Position numbers and translations under genes: made by a program. This document shows positions 1-8,192 of a stretch of 14,105 nt of DNA, piece by piece. Below the pieces are notes generated by a model. The model saw only the letters and a list, made by a program, of their open reading frames with translations, had not been told where the DNA came from and did no database searches. Positions within the stretch are counted from its first letter, which is position 1; each line of letters starts with the position of its first letter. Source of the DNA: Bacteroidota bacterium (GTDB lineage: Bacteria > Bacteroidota > Bacteroidia > Bacteroidales > WCHB1-69); NCBI GenBank assembly GCA_023392945.1, contig JAEWNB010000126.1, positions 1-14,105 on the forward strand, written 5' to 3'.

Positions 1-957
1 GCAAGTTTCGGATACATAACCAATGGCTCGACCAATAAGCCCTATGCTCCGAATCCCGACTGTTCATGGATGGTTGCGACTCCTTATGCTCAATCCTATA
101 CTTTTACTTTCGACAGATTGAGTCTCAATCCAACTGTTGATTATGTCACTATTTATAACGGACCTTCCGAAAGCGACGGAATAAAAGCTCAATATACGGG
201 CACTACACTCCCCACCTCTCCGGTCACTGTAACCGCTGACAGTGTGCTCATTACCTTTACAACTGTTGGTCAATCTACTGAAAATCATCAGTACTATGGC
301 TTTTTACTATCTTACACCACTACCCTACCTGCAAGAACTTGTAACGGAACTACCTATTTTAATACTGAAGTCCATGCTACTATCAGTGACGGAAGTGAAA
401 GTGAAAATCACTATCTGCCTCAGACAAATTGCAGTTGGCTTGTTCGTCCTACTTTTGTATCGGGTTATGCTGTCAGCTTTAGGAGTTTTAATCTTAAGAA
501 AGGTGATTTTGTGGACATATATGATGCCACTACCTCTCCTGCAACTTTATGGAACAGATTTGATATTTACAACATGCCAACCTATAATGTCTACAGTATG
601 AATTTTTCAAAGATGAAGGTTAACTTCGTTGCTGATAACTGGGAAGAAGGAACCGGATTTGAGCTTGAGTATTATGCCATTTTAAACTTAACAAATAATA
701 GCGGGATTGAAGAGTTGAACCTCTATCCTAATCCGGCAAATGATTTTATAACCGTAAAATTCTCCGATTCAGAATCTGATATAATAAACTGCAAGATATT
801 TGACATTACTGGAAAGTTATTGCAAGAAGAGAGTATTGAACATAACGGCGGAGAGTCCGTTAAAAATTTCGATGTTAGTAATTTAGCAAGTGGTTTATAT
901 TTATTTCAATTAGAAACTAAAAAAGGAAAAGATATTCGAAAATTCGCAATTCAATAA
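1..957 (+). CDS. Secreted CUB-domain protein with T9SS type A sorting domain (5' partial)
   Basis: The reading frame is open from base 1, so the gene starts upstream of the window; 318 residues are visible. Visible residues about 1-108 form the rest of one CUB-like beta-sandwich (CSWMV near the left edge, then VDYVTIYNGP and GFLLSY). Residues about 114-226 form a second CUB-like unit (CNGTTYF, NCSWLV, GDFVDIYD, GTGFELEY). The last ~80 residues are a type A T9SS sorting domain, with YPNPANDFITV, a KIFDITGKLL strand, a SNLASGLYLFQL stretch and a final basic RKFAIQ. Known for the family: such proteins cross the inner membrane by Sec, cross the outer membrane by T9SS, lose the C-terminal domain and are anchored or released. 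CUB domains usually bind protein or sugar, so an adhesive or accessory-enzyme role is inferred. A catalytic domain could lie upstream of the window. Confidence 0.88.
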   Translation, partial: ASFGYITNGSTNKPYAPNPDCSWMVATPYAQSYTFTFDRLSLNPTVDYVTIYNGPSESDGIKAQYTGTTLPTSPVTVTADSVLITFTTVGQSTENHQYYGFLLSYTTTLPARTCNGTTYFNTEVHATISDGSESENHYLPQTNCSWLVRPTFVSGYAVSFRSFNLKKGDFVDIYDATTSPATLWNRFDIYNMPTYNVYSMNFSKMKVNFVADNWEEGTGFELEYYAILNLTNNSGIEELNLYPNPANDFITVKFSDSESDIINCKIFDITGKLLQEESIEHNGGESVKNFDVSNLASGLYLFQLETKKGKDIRKFAIQ

Positions 958-970
958 GTAATATTATGAA

Positions 971-3900
971 ATGATGCACTTTAATAACAAATTATGGGGG
1001 GTATTGCTTTTTTCATTTTTAATGATAAACCAATATATTTACGCCCATAATCGTGATTCATTACATGTTACACATTTGGAATTTGTCGAGAATAGAAATC
1101 AATGGCATTCTAATGTATTGTTTAAAGCTAAATTCGCTAATGGAGCTATTTTTGCTGAAAAAAATTGTATTACTTATGTCTTATTAAATAGCAGTCAGCT
1201 TGAATCATTTGTTGCTGCCAAAAATAATCCCACACTTTCCTTTTCCGGTAATATTGACGCTGCTGCTTACAAAATGAACTTTATCGGAGCAAATGATGCT
1301 GTTAAAGTTTTCGGAAAAGACAAGCTCCCCTATTATCACAACTATTATATCGGAAATGAGAAAACCAAATGGGCATCGAACGTTCCGGTTTTTCATGATA
1401 TTTATTACGAAAATATATATTCCGGAATTGATTTGACATTCTTTGAAGATCAAGATTATTTAAAATATGAATTTATCGTTAAAAAGAATGCTGCTCCGGA
1501 GGCAATTAGTTTAAATTATGATGGTGTTAAATCAATTACATTAAATCATGATAATTTGATAATCACAACCGGAGTTGGAGATATTGTTGAGTTAAAACCT
1601 AGAGCATATCAAATTGATAAAAATGGCGATACTATTGATATTGACTGTCAATATCAAGTCACCAAGCAGTTAGTTTCTTTCAAATTAGGAAAATATGACA
1701 AGGATTTAGCACTCGTAATTGATCCGACAATAATTTTTTCTTCCTATTCCGGCTCTACTGCAGACAACTGGGGTTATACTGCTACTTATGACGATCAAGG
1801 TAATTTGTATGGTGGGGGCATTGTCTTTGGGTTAGGCTATCCTTTGACAACCGGCGTCTATCAGACAACTTATGCCGGTGGGGATTGTGATATTGGCATT
1901 TCAAAATTTGATGCCACCGGATCATTCTTACACTATTCAACCTACCTCGGAGGAAATGGAGTAGATATTCCTAATAGCCTTTATGTAAATGATAATGACG
2001 AGTTGTACGTCTTAGGAACTACAGGCTCTAATAATTTTCCTATTACTACAGGAGCTTATGATTCAACTTTTGCCGGCGGAACTTTATATTCACTCTCTTC
2101 TGTTCTCAATTTCACCAATGGATCAGATATTGTGGTTGCCAAATTCAATCAATACGGACAGAATCTTATTGGATCGACTTTTATAGGTGGAAGTAATAAT
2201 GACGGTTTGAACACCTCAAGCGGACTTAAAAAAAATTATGGGGATGAAGCAAGGGGGGAAATCATTATTGACATAAATAGCAATGTATATGTTGCCAGCT
2301 CCACACTCTCAACAGATTTTCCTGCCACTGCCGGGGTATTCCAACCCCAGCATAACGGAGGTTTACAGGATGCATGTATTATAAAAATAAACCAGAATCT
2401 CACCAATATGATTTGGGCATCTTACCTGGGAGGCTCTGGTAATGAAGGAGGTTATAGTATAGTTTTATCATCAGATAACACCATCTATGTTTGCGGAGGA
2501 ACAAACTCTGCCGATTTTCCAACTACTACAGATGTAATTCAACAAACTTATGCCGGAGGAACATCAGGATCTGCTCCGGATGGTTTTGTCACCCATATCA
2601 ATGAAAACGGCACTCAAATACTCAAAAGTACCTTTTTAGGAGAAGCAGGATATGATCAGGCATATTTGATAAAGAACGACAAATATGACTGTCCTCATAT
2701 TTTTGGACAAACAGCTGCTGCTGACTCATTCTGGATTAAAAATGCAGGGTGGTATGTTGTAGGAGGAGGACAATTTCTTACAAAATTGACTCCTGAATTA
2801 GACTCAATAATATGGTCAACTGCTTTTGGAACCGGAAACGGAGGGCCTGACATTTCCCCAACGGCTTTGCTTGTTGACTTATGCAACAATATCTACATGT
2901 CCGGATGGGGAAGCATTCTCATCAATCAATTCGGTGGTACTTCAGGGCTTCCAATTACGGCAAATGCTTTCCAAAGCACAACCGACAATAACGATTACTA
3001 TTTTATCTGCATCAGCGATGATGCTTCTGCTCTAGTCTATGCCACTTATTTTGGAAGTCCGAACTCACGGGAGCATGTGGACGGCGGAACCAGTCGCTTT
3101 GATAATAAGGGCAGAATCTACCAGGCAGTATGCGCCGGATGCGGAGGATATGACAATTTCCCCACTACCCCGGGTGCCTGGTCTCAAGATAACGGAAGCA
3201 GCAATTGTAACCTCGGAGTAATCAAGCTCGACTTTAACTTGCCGGTAGTAATTGCTGATTTTGATATTCCAAATGTGGTCTGTGCCCCGATTAATCTTAG
3301 TTTCAATAATGACTCTCAAACTATAAGCAATTCAACTACTTTTTTCTGGAGTTTCGGAGACGGAGATACTTCCACTTTGAGAGACCCGACACATTTGTAC
3401 ACTAATTCGGGGGTATATATGGTCCAATTGATAGTCCAGGATGCCGGAAGTTGTAATTTTTCAGATACATTAACCCGTCAATTAGTTGTTCTCTCTAATT
3501 CTACAGATACTTTGGAGACAAAATATATCTGCGTTGGCAATTATATTCAGATTGGGATTCCTCCCAGCGGAGATGAAAATCTGACCTATACCTGGTATCC
3601 TTCTACTGATTTAAGCAACCCTACTATCTCAAATCCTATTGCCTCTCCCGATAGTTCAATCATGTATGTACTATACATTTCCAATGGCATTTGCTTTGAC
3701 ACGCTCTATCAGTTGGTGAGCACTTTCTATATTGATATTGAAATTGGCAATGACACCACTATCTGCCGAGGGGAATCGGTGCTTCTTTCACCAACGGTTT
3801 CAGGGTCCCCTGAAAATCGTTATTTCTGGTCCATTCAACCTGATTTCTCAACTATTATTAATTCGGATCCATTACAATATGCGATCACTGTTAACCCTCT

Positions 3901-4756
3901 TTTTACTACAACCTATTACTTGAAAGTTACCGGAGGAGGGTGTGTTGCTTTAAGCAGCATTACAGTTAATGTTTCATTTATTGAGCTTACGGAGCCTCCT
4001 CCCTATACAATTTGCTTTGAAGACAGTATTCAAATTTCAATAGGGACCGACTGTAGCAATTGCCATTACCAATGGAGTCCCACAGAATCAATTCTTGGAG
4101 AAACTGACAGTCGTACGATTTGGATTAATCCTTATGAAAACACCACTTATACGGTCACTGTAACCAATGAATTCGGATGCACGGCAGTAGGCAATATCAC
4201 AGTCATTAAAAGAACCAATACTTTCCCTGAAGAGGTAGTTGCCTGGTGTGACAAAAACAGAATCATTTACGGTGACAGCACCTATTTGCATGCCACAACT
4301 TTCGGTTCTCCCGGCTACAACTATCAATGGATTCCCACCACCGGCGTGGTATCTCCCAATTCTCCCAACACTTTGGTATATCCTGTAGTAACGACAATCT
4401 ATACCTGCATTGTAACAGATCAATACGGCTGCCCTAAATCTGATACTGTGCTTATTATTGTTGATGCAACCCTCTGTGATGAACCCTATATTTTTGTTCC
4501 CAACGCCTTTTCTCCGAATGGAGATTCAAAAAATGACATTCTTTACGTAAGAGGCGATTACATTGAAAAATTTACTTTCAGAATATATGACCGTTGGGGC
4601 GAAAAGATTTTTGAAACTCAAGATCTTAATGAGGGATGGGATGGCACTTACAAAGGGAAAATTTCTCCTCCAGGAATTTATGACTACTATCTTGAAGTCC
4701 ATTGTGTGGATCAGCAATACTATCTTAAAAAAGGGAATATCACCTTGTTAAGATAA
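971..4756 (+). CDS. Large secreted SBBP/PKD/Ig-like repeat adhesin with T9SS type B (CHU_C) sorting domain
   Basis: This 1261-residue protein starts 13 nt after the previous stop, so co-transcription is likely. Residues 1-25 are a Sec signal peptide ending near YIYA. Residues ~35-250 match the N-terminal domain often found before SBBP repeats in Bacteroidota (FVENRNQWHSNVLFKAKF). Residues ~255-755 carry SBBP-type beta-propeller-like repeats, recognisable by recurring TYLGG/STFIGG/SYLGG, NFPITTGAY/DFPATAGVF and AGG motifs. Residues ~760-840 are a PKD domain with FFWSFGDGDTS. Residues ~850-1160 hold four ~75-residue Ig-like units, each opening with a Cys (YICVG, TTICRG, YTICFED, AWCDKN) and most with a W about 20-25 residues later. 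Residues ~1172-1261 are the gliding-motility-type sorting domain (IFVPNAFSPNGDSKND, IYDRWGEKIFE, WDGTYKG, GIYDYYLEV). Inferred role: cell-surface or extracellular adhesin or matrix protein. ATG at 974 is an equally possible start; no Shine-Dalgarno is seen. Confidence 0.92.
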   Translation: MMHFNNKLWGVLLFSFLMINQYIYAHNRDSLHVTHLEFVENRNQWHSNVLFKAKFANGAIFAEKNCITYVLLNSSQLESFVAAKNNPTLSFSGNIDAAAYKMNFIGANDAVKVFGKDKLPYYHNYYIGNEKTKWASNVPVFHDIYYENIYSGIDLTFFEDQDYLKYEFIVKKNAAPEAISLNYDGVKSITLNHDNLIITTGVGDIVELKPRAYQIDKNGDTIDIDCQYQVTKQLVSFKLGKYDKDLALVIDPTIIFSSYSGSTADNWGYTATYDDQGNLYGGGIVFGLGYPLTTGVYQTTYAGGDCDIGISKFDATGSFLHYSTYLGGNGVDIPNSLYVNDNDELYVLGTTGSNNFPITTGAYDSTFAGGTLYSLSSVLNFTNGSDIVVAKFNQYGQNLIGSTFIGGSNNDGLNTSSGLKKNYGDEARGEIIIDINSNVYVASSTLSTDFPATAGVFQPQHNGGLQDACIIKINQNLTNMIWASYLGGSGNEGGYSIVLSSDNTIYVCGGTNSADFPTTTDVIQQTYAGGTSGSAPDGFVTHINENGTQILKSTFLGEAGYDQAYLIKNDKYDCPHIFGQTAAADSFWIKNAGWYVVGGGQFLTKLTPELDSIIWSTAFGTGNGGPDISPTALLVDLCNNIYMSGWGSILINQFGGTSGLPITANAFQSTTDNNDYYFICISDDASALVYATYFGSPNSREHVDGGTSRFDNKGRIYQAVCAGCGGYDNFPTTPGAWSQDNGSSNCNLGVIKLDFNLPVVIADFDIPNVVCAPINLSFNNDSQTISNSTTFFWSFGDGDTSTLRDPTHLYTNSGVYMVQLIVQDAGSCNFSDTLTRQLVVLSNSTDTLETKYICVGNYIQIGIPPSGDENLTYTWYPSTDLSNPTISNPIASPDSSIMYVLYISNGICFDTLYQLVSTFYIDIEIGNDTTICRGESVLLSPTVSGSPENRYFWSIQPDFSTIINSDPLQYAITVNPLFTTTYYLKVTGGGCVALSSITVNVSFIELTEPPPYTICFEDSIQISIGTDCSNCHYQWSPTESILGETDSRTIWINPYENTTYTVTVTNEFGCTAVGNITVIKRTNTFPEEVVAWCDKNRIIYGDSTYLHATTFGSPGYNYQWIPTTGVVSPNSPNTLVYPVVTTIYTCIVTDQYGCPKSDTVLIIVDATLCDEPYIFVPNAFSPNGDSKNDILYVRGDYIEKFTFRIYDRWGEKIFETQDLNEGWDGTYKGKISPPGIYDYYLEVHCVDQQYYLKKGNITLLR

Positions 4757-4872
4757 ATCTTTCCATTTATTACATTTGATTCAATCTCTCTAAAAAAACC
4801 TACTTTTCTTATATACTATTTTATAGATCCTTTATTGTTCTCTATGTTTTTATAAAATTCTATTAGGTTTTA

Positions 4873-5535
4873 TTAAATGGGCGTTGCAATGATATGTATT
4901 TTTTTCATAAGATTTCCAAAAAGAAGCGCATCGTACCACATATAGTAGAAACGTTGGGCATTGAACCATGTAATCCCATCGGGATTATCATCATGATAAT
5001 CATAAGGATCAGCAAAAATAATGACATCATCCATAACATTCTCCGGATCACGAACATCATAGCCAATTACAAGGACCCAATGTCCTCCCCAATCGCTCCA
5101 TTCAACAAGAGTAGGAATTCTGTTAGCCAAATTTTCCCTAAGCATTTCAAGAGTTCCGTTCTGATAGTAGGCGGCTTCAAAACCATGATTGTTGAGCCAG
5201 GAAGTCATTTGTTCAGGATTCGTACCACAAACAGAACTTGTTCCCATTTCTGAGGCAATATTCATTTCATTGCCTTCTCTGCCATAATACCTTAATAATG
5301 AAACAACAGCTGCAGGGCCACAAGTATATTCTGTAGTTTGAAGACATGAATTAACATCAAGAAATGTAAGCCCTCCAATAGGATATGGAGGTCTGATGTT
5401 TGTCACATAATAGCGAATTCTTTCGGGAACAGAAGGCTTTTCGGGATCTATTTTCTCACACCCAAGAAAGATTAATAAGAAAAATACAATAATCATTAGT
5501 TTGTTAAACTGATTAGCCGGTTTCATCTTTTCCAT
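4873..5535 (-). CDS. Lipoprotein with C39-like cysteine peptidase domain
   Basis: A 220-residue protein. Residues 1-26 are a lipoprotein signal peptide: Lys-containing N-region, hydrophobic core, and lipobox LFLGC with the lipidated Cys at 26. The mature part fits the Peptidase_C39_2-type papain-like fold: QTTEYTCGPAAV places a probable nucleophile at Cys72 with Gln66 as candidate oxyanion residue, GGHWVLVIGYD gives His152, and IIFADPYD gives Asp176 as the third catalytic residue. Seen: a plausible complete Cys-His-Asp triad. Known: C39 peptidases cleave double-glycine leaders when fused to ABC transporters, but stand-alone C39_2 proteins are diverse and mostly uncharacterised. No ABC transporter or leader peptide gene is nearby, so bacteriocin processing is not supported. 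Two other Cys (64, 103) could form a disulfide. The gene is convergent with the adhesin. Met4 is an alternative start. Confidence 0.85.
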   Translation of the reverse strand: MEKMKPANQFNKLMIIVFFLLIFLGCEKIDPEKPSVPERIRYYVTNIRPPYPIGGLTFLDVNSCLQTTEYTCGPAAVVSLLRYYGREGNEMNIASEMGTSSVCGTNPEQMTSWLNNHGFEAAYYQNGTLEMLRENLANRIPTLVEWSDWGGHWVLVIGYDVRDPENVMDDVIIFADPYDYHDDNPDGITWFNAQRFYYMWYDALLFGNLMKKIHIIATPI

Positions 5536-5689
5536 ATTTCTTTTAAGTTTAATAAATGTTGTTCATCTTGTTTATAATTCTTAGAACAGCTTATTTTCCT
5601 CACATTTATCCCTATTTATTAAGGTTTTTATCCAAATTAAGTGACTCATTGTAATGGATAATGGTATTTACTTTTTTTTATAAAGCACA

Positions 5690-5697
5690 CAAAAGTA
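5690..5697 (-). promoter_or_regulatory. Possible -7 element for the C39-like lipoprotein gene
   Basis: On the minus strand this reads TACTTTTG, an exact match to TAnnTTTG. It would give a leader of roughly 150 nt. No TTG occurs 17-23 nt upstream, and the region is AT-rich enough for chance matches, so support is weak. Confidence 0.3.
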
Positions 5698-6043
5698 GTC
5701 AATATTCTTTTCTATAAAAAAATTTTTTAATATGGTCAGAAAATTTATAATTTGTCAAGCCGTCTTTGATAGCAGCAAATAATTTCTACAGAATCATTCT
5801 CAGCAATCAATATTTTTCTTTTACAGGGTGTTTATTTCAATTTAATTGCTTGATTTAATGTATTAAGTATTAATTTATATTATTCCATATTTTATTTTCC
5901 ATTTCCCGAGTTTAATTATGTAATTTTAGTCTTTGGAATAATTTATTTGATTTTTAATAAAGTAATTTTGATGCATGATTTTTTAGCAGAAAGTCATACT
6001 ACTAATGTAAGGATCGAATGCACCCCAATATTTATCACAAGAA

Positions 6044-6077
6044 TTGGGATAATTTTCATTAATAAATGTTATTTTTG
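6044..6077 (+). promoter_or_regulatory. Bacteroidota-type promoter for the beta-barrel gene / glmM unit
   Basis: TTG at 6044-6046 and TATTTTTG at 6070-6077 (exact TAnnTTTG) are separated by 23 nt, the upper end of the range known for this phylum. Transcription would start near 6083, leaving a leader of about 40 nt before the ATG at 6124. By position it may serve the beta-barrel gene and the phosphohexomutase gene behind it. Confidence 0.5.
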
Positions 6078-6123
6078 CACCATTAAAGTAATGTAAGCAT
6101 CATCATCAATTGAATTAATAACC

Positions 6124-6726
6124 ATGAAAAAAATAGCCGTTTTATTTATATTCGTATTATTGGGAATAGTTGGATTTTCTCAGCAATTGGAAGTGCGTTT
6201 TGACAGCGAATTTCAAAAAGACAGTGAAGTGAAAAGCTCTTTGGGAGGAGGCGCATCCCTTGTCTTCGATGAGTGGGTTGAGAGAATGAATTTCCAAATA
6301 AATTTTGATTGGGCACACTTAAAATCAGATGCCGACTATACAGGGTACTCGACCAAATTCAATAAGATAAAAGTTGGGGCTTCGGCTTTGTACTGTTTTC
6401 CTTTAGGAAAGAGTTTCCTTTTCAGAGCGGGCATTGACCTTTCATACAACGACCTAAAAAAAATTAATACATTAAAAAATGATTCAACCTACTACTATGT
6501 ATCGCATAAAGGCAACATGCTTGGCCTTGGCGGAATAGTAAATCTGCAATGGCGACTTGGCAATCGCATTTCACTTGGGGCCAATTTAATTCCGACATAT
6601 CTGATCCCTCTTTCTTATAAGACAGACCGTCCCAATGTTGAATCATACTATAAAAAAGGATTATTCGTTCTACAATTCCAAATCGGATTAGTTTTTCGGA
6701 TGGGCACGGTAGTCCCTACAAAATAA
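6124..6726 (+). CDS. Predicted outer-membrane beta-barrel protein
   Basis: A 200-residue protein with a clear Sec signal peptide (MKKIAVLFIFVLLGIVGFSQ, probable cleavage around residues 19-20, no lipobox). The rest is built of alternating polar/hydrophobic strands with aromatic ends and Gly-rich turns: KIKVGASALYCFPLG, FLFRAGIDLSYN, MLGLGGIVNLQWRLG, RISLGANLIPTYLIPL, and a last strand FVLQFQIGLVFRMG. The pattern and length fit a small 8-stranded OmpW/OmpA-like or PorT-like barrel common in Bacteroidota, although the final residues (TVVPTK) run past the last strand instead of ending on an aromatic residue. No enzymatic motif is visible and the specific family is not recognised. It starts 47 nt after a good promoter and ends 18 nt before the phosphohexomutase gene, so the two are probably co-transcribed although a functional link is not evident. 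Confidence 0.8.
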   Translation: MKKIAVLFIFVLLGIVGFSQQLEVRFDSEFQKDSEVKSSLGGGASLVFDEWVERMNFQINFDWAHLKSDADYTGYSTKFNKIKVGASALYCFPLGKSFLFRAGIDLSYNDLKKINTLKNDSTYYYVSHKGNMLGLGGIVNLQWRLGNRISLGANLIPTYLIPLSYKTDRPNVESYYKKGLFVLQFQIGLVFRMGTVVPTK

Positions 6727-6744
6727 AATTAACACCAAATAATA

Positions 6745-8136
6745 ATGGCACTTATCAAATCTATCTCAGGTATCAGGGGAACCATCGGAGGAAAAGCTGA
6801 AGAGAACCTCACCCCTATCGACATTGTCAAATTCACCTCAGCATTTGTAACTTTTCTGCGCAAGGGAGATAACACAAAGCCACTCACATTGGTTGTCGGG
6901 CGCGATGCCCGCATCTCCGGAGAGCTTGTTAGTACGCTTGTATGCACCACCTTGCAGGCAATGGGAGTCCATGTTATTGACCTCGGGCTCTCTACTACTC
7001 CAACTGTTGAAATGTACATCATTCAGCATCCTGTGGAGGGAGGCATCATCCTAACGGCAAGCCATAATCCTATGAATTGGAATGCCCTTAAACTGCTTAA
7101 CAAAAAAGGGGAATTTATCTCCGGCGCCGATGGAAAGAAGCTTCTTGATATTGCAGAAAAACAAGAATTTGAATATGCCGAGGTGAAAAACCTTGGTCAG
7201 TACGTGCAAGATCACAATGCCATCTCAAACCATATTGATGCTATTCTGAAGTTAGATTTAGTTGATGTGGAAGCCATTACAACTGCCCACTTTTCCATCA
7301 TTGCAGATTGCATCAATTCTACCGGGAGCCTTGCTATTCCGGCTCTTCTTGAAAAGCTTGGAGTAACCCAAATTAAAGTGCTCAATGGAGATCTTTCGGG
7401 TGTTTTCGCTCACAATCCTGAGCCTCTTCCTGAGCATCTTTTCGAGCTGTCGAATGAAATGAAAAAGAACAACTACCACGTTGGTTTTGTCGTTGACCCT
7501 GATGTTGACAGGCTTGCCATTGTGATGGAAGACGGCGAAATGTTCGGGGAGGAATATACGTTGGTTTCAGTGGCTGATTATGTGCTGCAAAACAAAAAAG
7601 GAAATACGGTGTCAAATCTCTCCTCTACCCGGGCACTCCGCGATGTGAGCAACAAGTTTGGTGTTGAGTACCATGCTGCTTCCGTTGGGGAGGTCAATGT
7701 TGTTGAAAAGATGAAAGCTACCGATGCCATCATCGGTGGGGAAGGAAATGGCGGCGTCATCTATCCTGAACTCCATTATGGTCGTGATGCCCTTGTCGGT
7801 ATTGCCCTATTTCTTTCCTACATGGCCAAAACTAAAAAAGAATGCTCCGAAATAAGACGCTCTTACCCATTCTATTATATTTCCAAAAATAAAATAGAAC
7901 TTAAACCTGATATGAAAGTGCATAAAATCCTGGACCATATTGCGCACAAATATTCCAATTATCAGGTAACGACTACAGATGGCGTCAAAGTAGATTTTGA
8001 AGACAGCTGGGTACATCTGCGGCCTTCTAACACGGAACCTATCATCCGCATTTATGCCGAAGCACTCACTGAAAGTACTGCCGATAATATTGCGAAGAAA
8101 CTGATAGCCGATATCAGGGAGTTTCTGAATGAATAG
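6745..8136 (+). CDS. glmM: Phosphoglucosamine mutase-type phosphohexomutase
   Basis: A 463-residue alpha-D-phosphohexomutase, normal length for the family. Visible motifs in order: N-terminal SISGIRGTIGG (residues 6-16); the phosphoserine loop TASHNPMNWN with the catalytic Ser106; the Mg-binding loop DPDVDR (Asp251, Asp253, Asp255, Arg256); the sugar-recognition loop GGEGNGG (Glu333); and the phosphate-binding loop RPSNTEP (426-432). The enzyme moves phosphate between C6 and C1 of a hexose phosphate through a bisphosphate intermediate in the cytoplasm. The Bacteroidota copy with this pattern is generally assigned as GlmM, which makes glucosamine-1-phosphate for UDP-GlcNAc and thus peptidoglycan and LPS. 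The sugar loop differs from the GEESGH type of phosphogluco/phosphomannomutases, but preference between glucosamine-, glucose- and mannose-phosphate cannot be fixed from sequence. The gene follows the beta-barrel gene by 18 nt. Confidence 0.9.
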   Translation: MALIKSISGIRGTIGGKAEENLTPIDIVKFTSAFVTFLRKGDNTKPLTLVVGRDARISGELVSTLVCTTLQAMGVHVIDLGLSTTPTVEMYIIQHPVEGGIILTASHNPMNWNALKLLNKKGEFISGADGKKLLDIAEKQEFEYAEVKNLGQYVQDHNAISNHIDAILKLDLVDVEAITTAHFSIIADCINSTGSLAIPALLEKLGVTQIKVLNGDLSGVFAHNPEPLPEHLFELSNEMKKNNYHVGFVVDPDVDRLAIVMEDGEMFGEEYTLVSVADYVLQNKKGNTVSNLSSTRALRDVSNKFGVEYHAASVGEVNVVEKMKATDAIIGGEGNGGVIYPELHYGRDALVGIALFLSYMAKTKKECSEIRRSYPFYYISKNKIELKPDMKVHKILDHIAHKYSNYQVTTTDGVKVDFEDSWVHLRPSNTEPIIRIYAEALTESTADNIAKKLIADIREFLNE

Positions 8137-8192
8137 CTCTTTCGTTTTATTTTATTGTATTATAATTTGCATTATTGCCTAAATCATCCATT

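Larger units (their letters stand above)
5536..6123. other. AT-rich divergent intergenic region
   Basis: 588 nt separate the start of the minus-strand lipoprotein gene from the start of the plus-strand beta-barrel gene. I see no convincing protein gene, tRNA, repeat array or strong hairpin. It holds candidate -7 elements for both flanking genes (5690-5697 minus; 6070-6077 plus), and a further isolated plus-strand TAATTTTG at 5963-5970 that lacks a spaced TTG. Confidence 0.7.

Noticed and set aside
242..601. 119-codon frame inside the CUB protein gene
   Set aside because: Shadow in another frame of a gene with clear CUB and T9SS domains.
4795..4871. Inverted repeat AAAACCTA / TAGGTTTT between the convergent adhesin and peptidase genes
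   Set aside because: Only 8 bp with a 61-nt spacer, A/T-rich; too weak to call a terminator.
5971..6096. 41-codon plus-strand frame starting directly after a TAATTTTG motif
   Set aside because: No signal peptide, motif or sensible composition, and the -7-like motif abuts the ATG with no room for a start site; the better promoter for the next gene lies inside it.
8175..8192. TTG start extending the Xaa-Pro aminopeptidase by six residues
   Set aside because: The ATG at 8193 already gives the full N-terminal domain; the TTG lies beside TATAATTTG, a promoter-like sequence.
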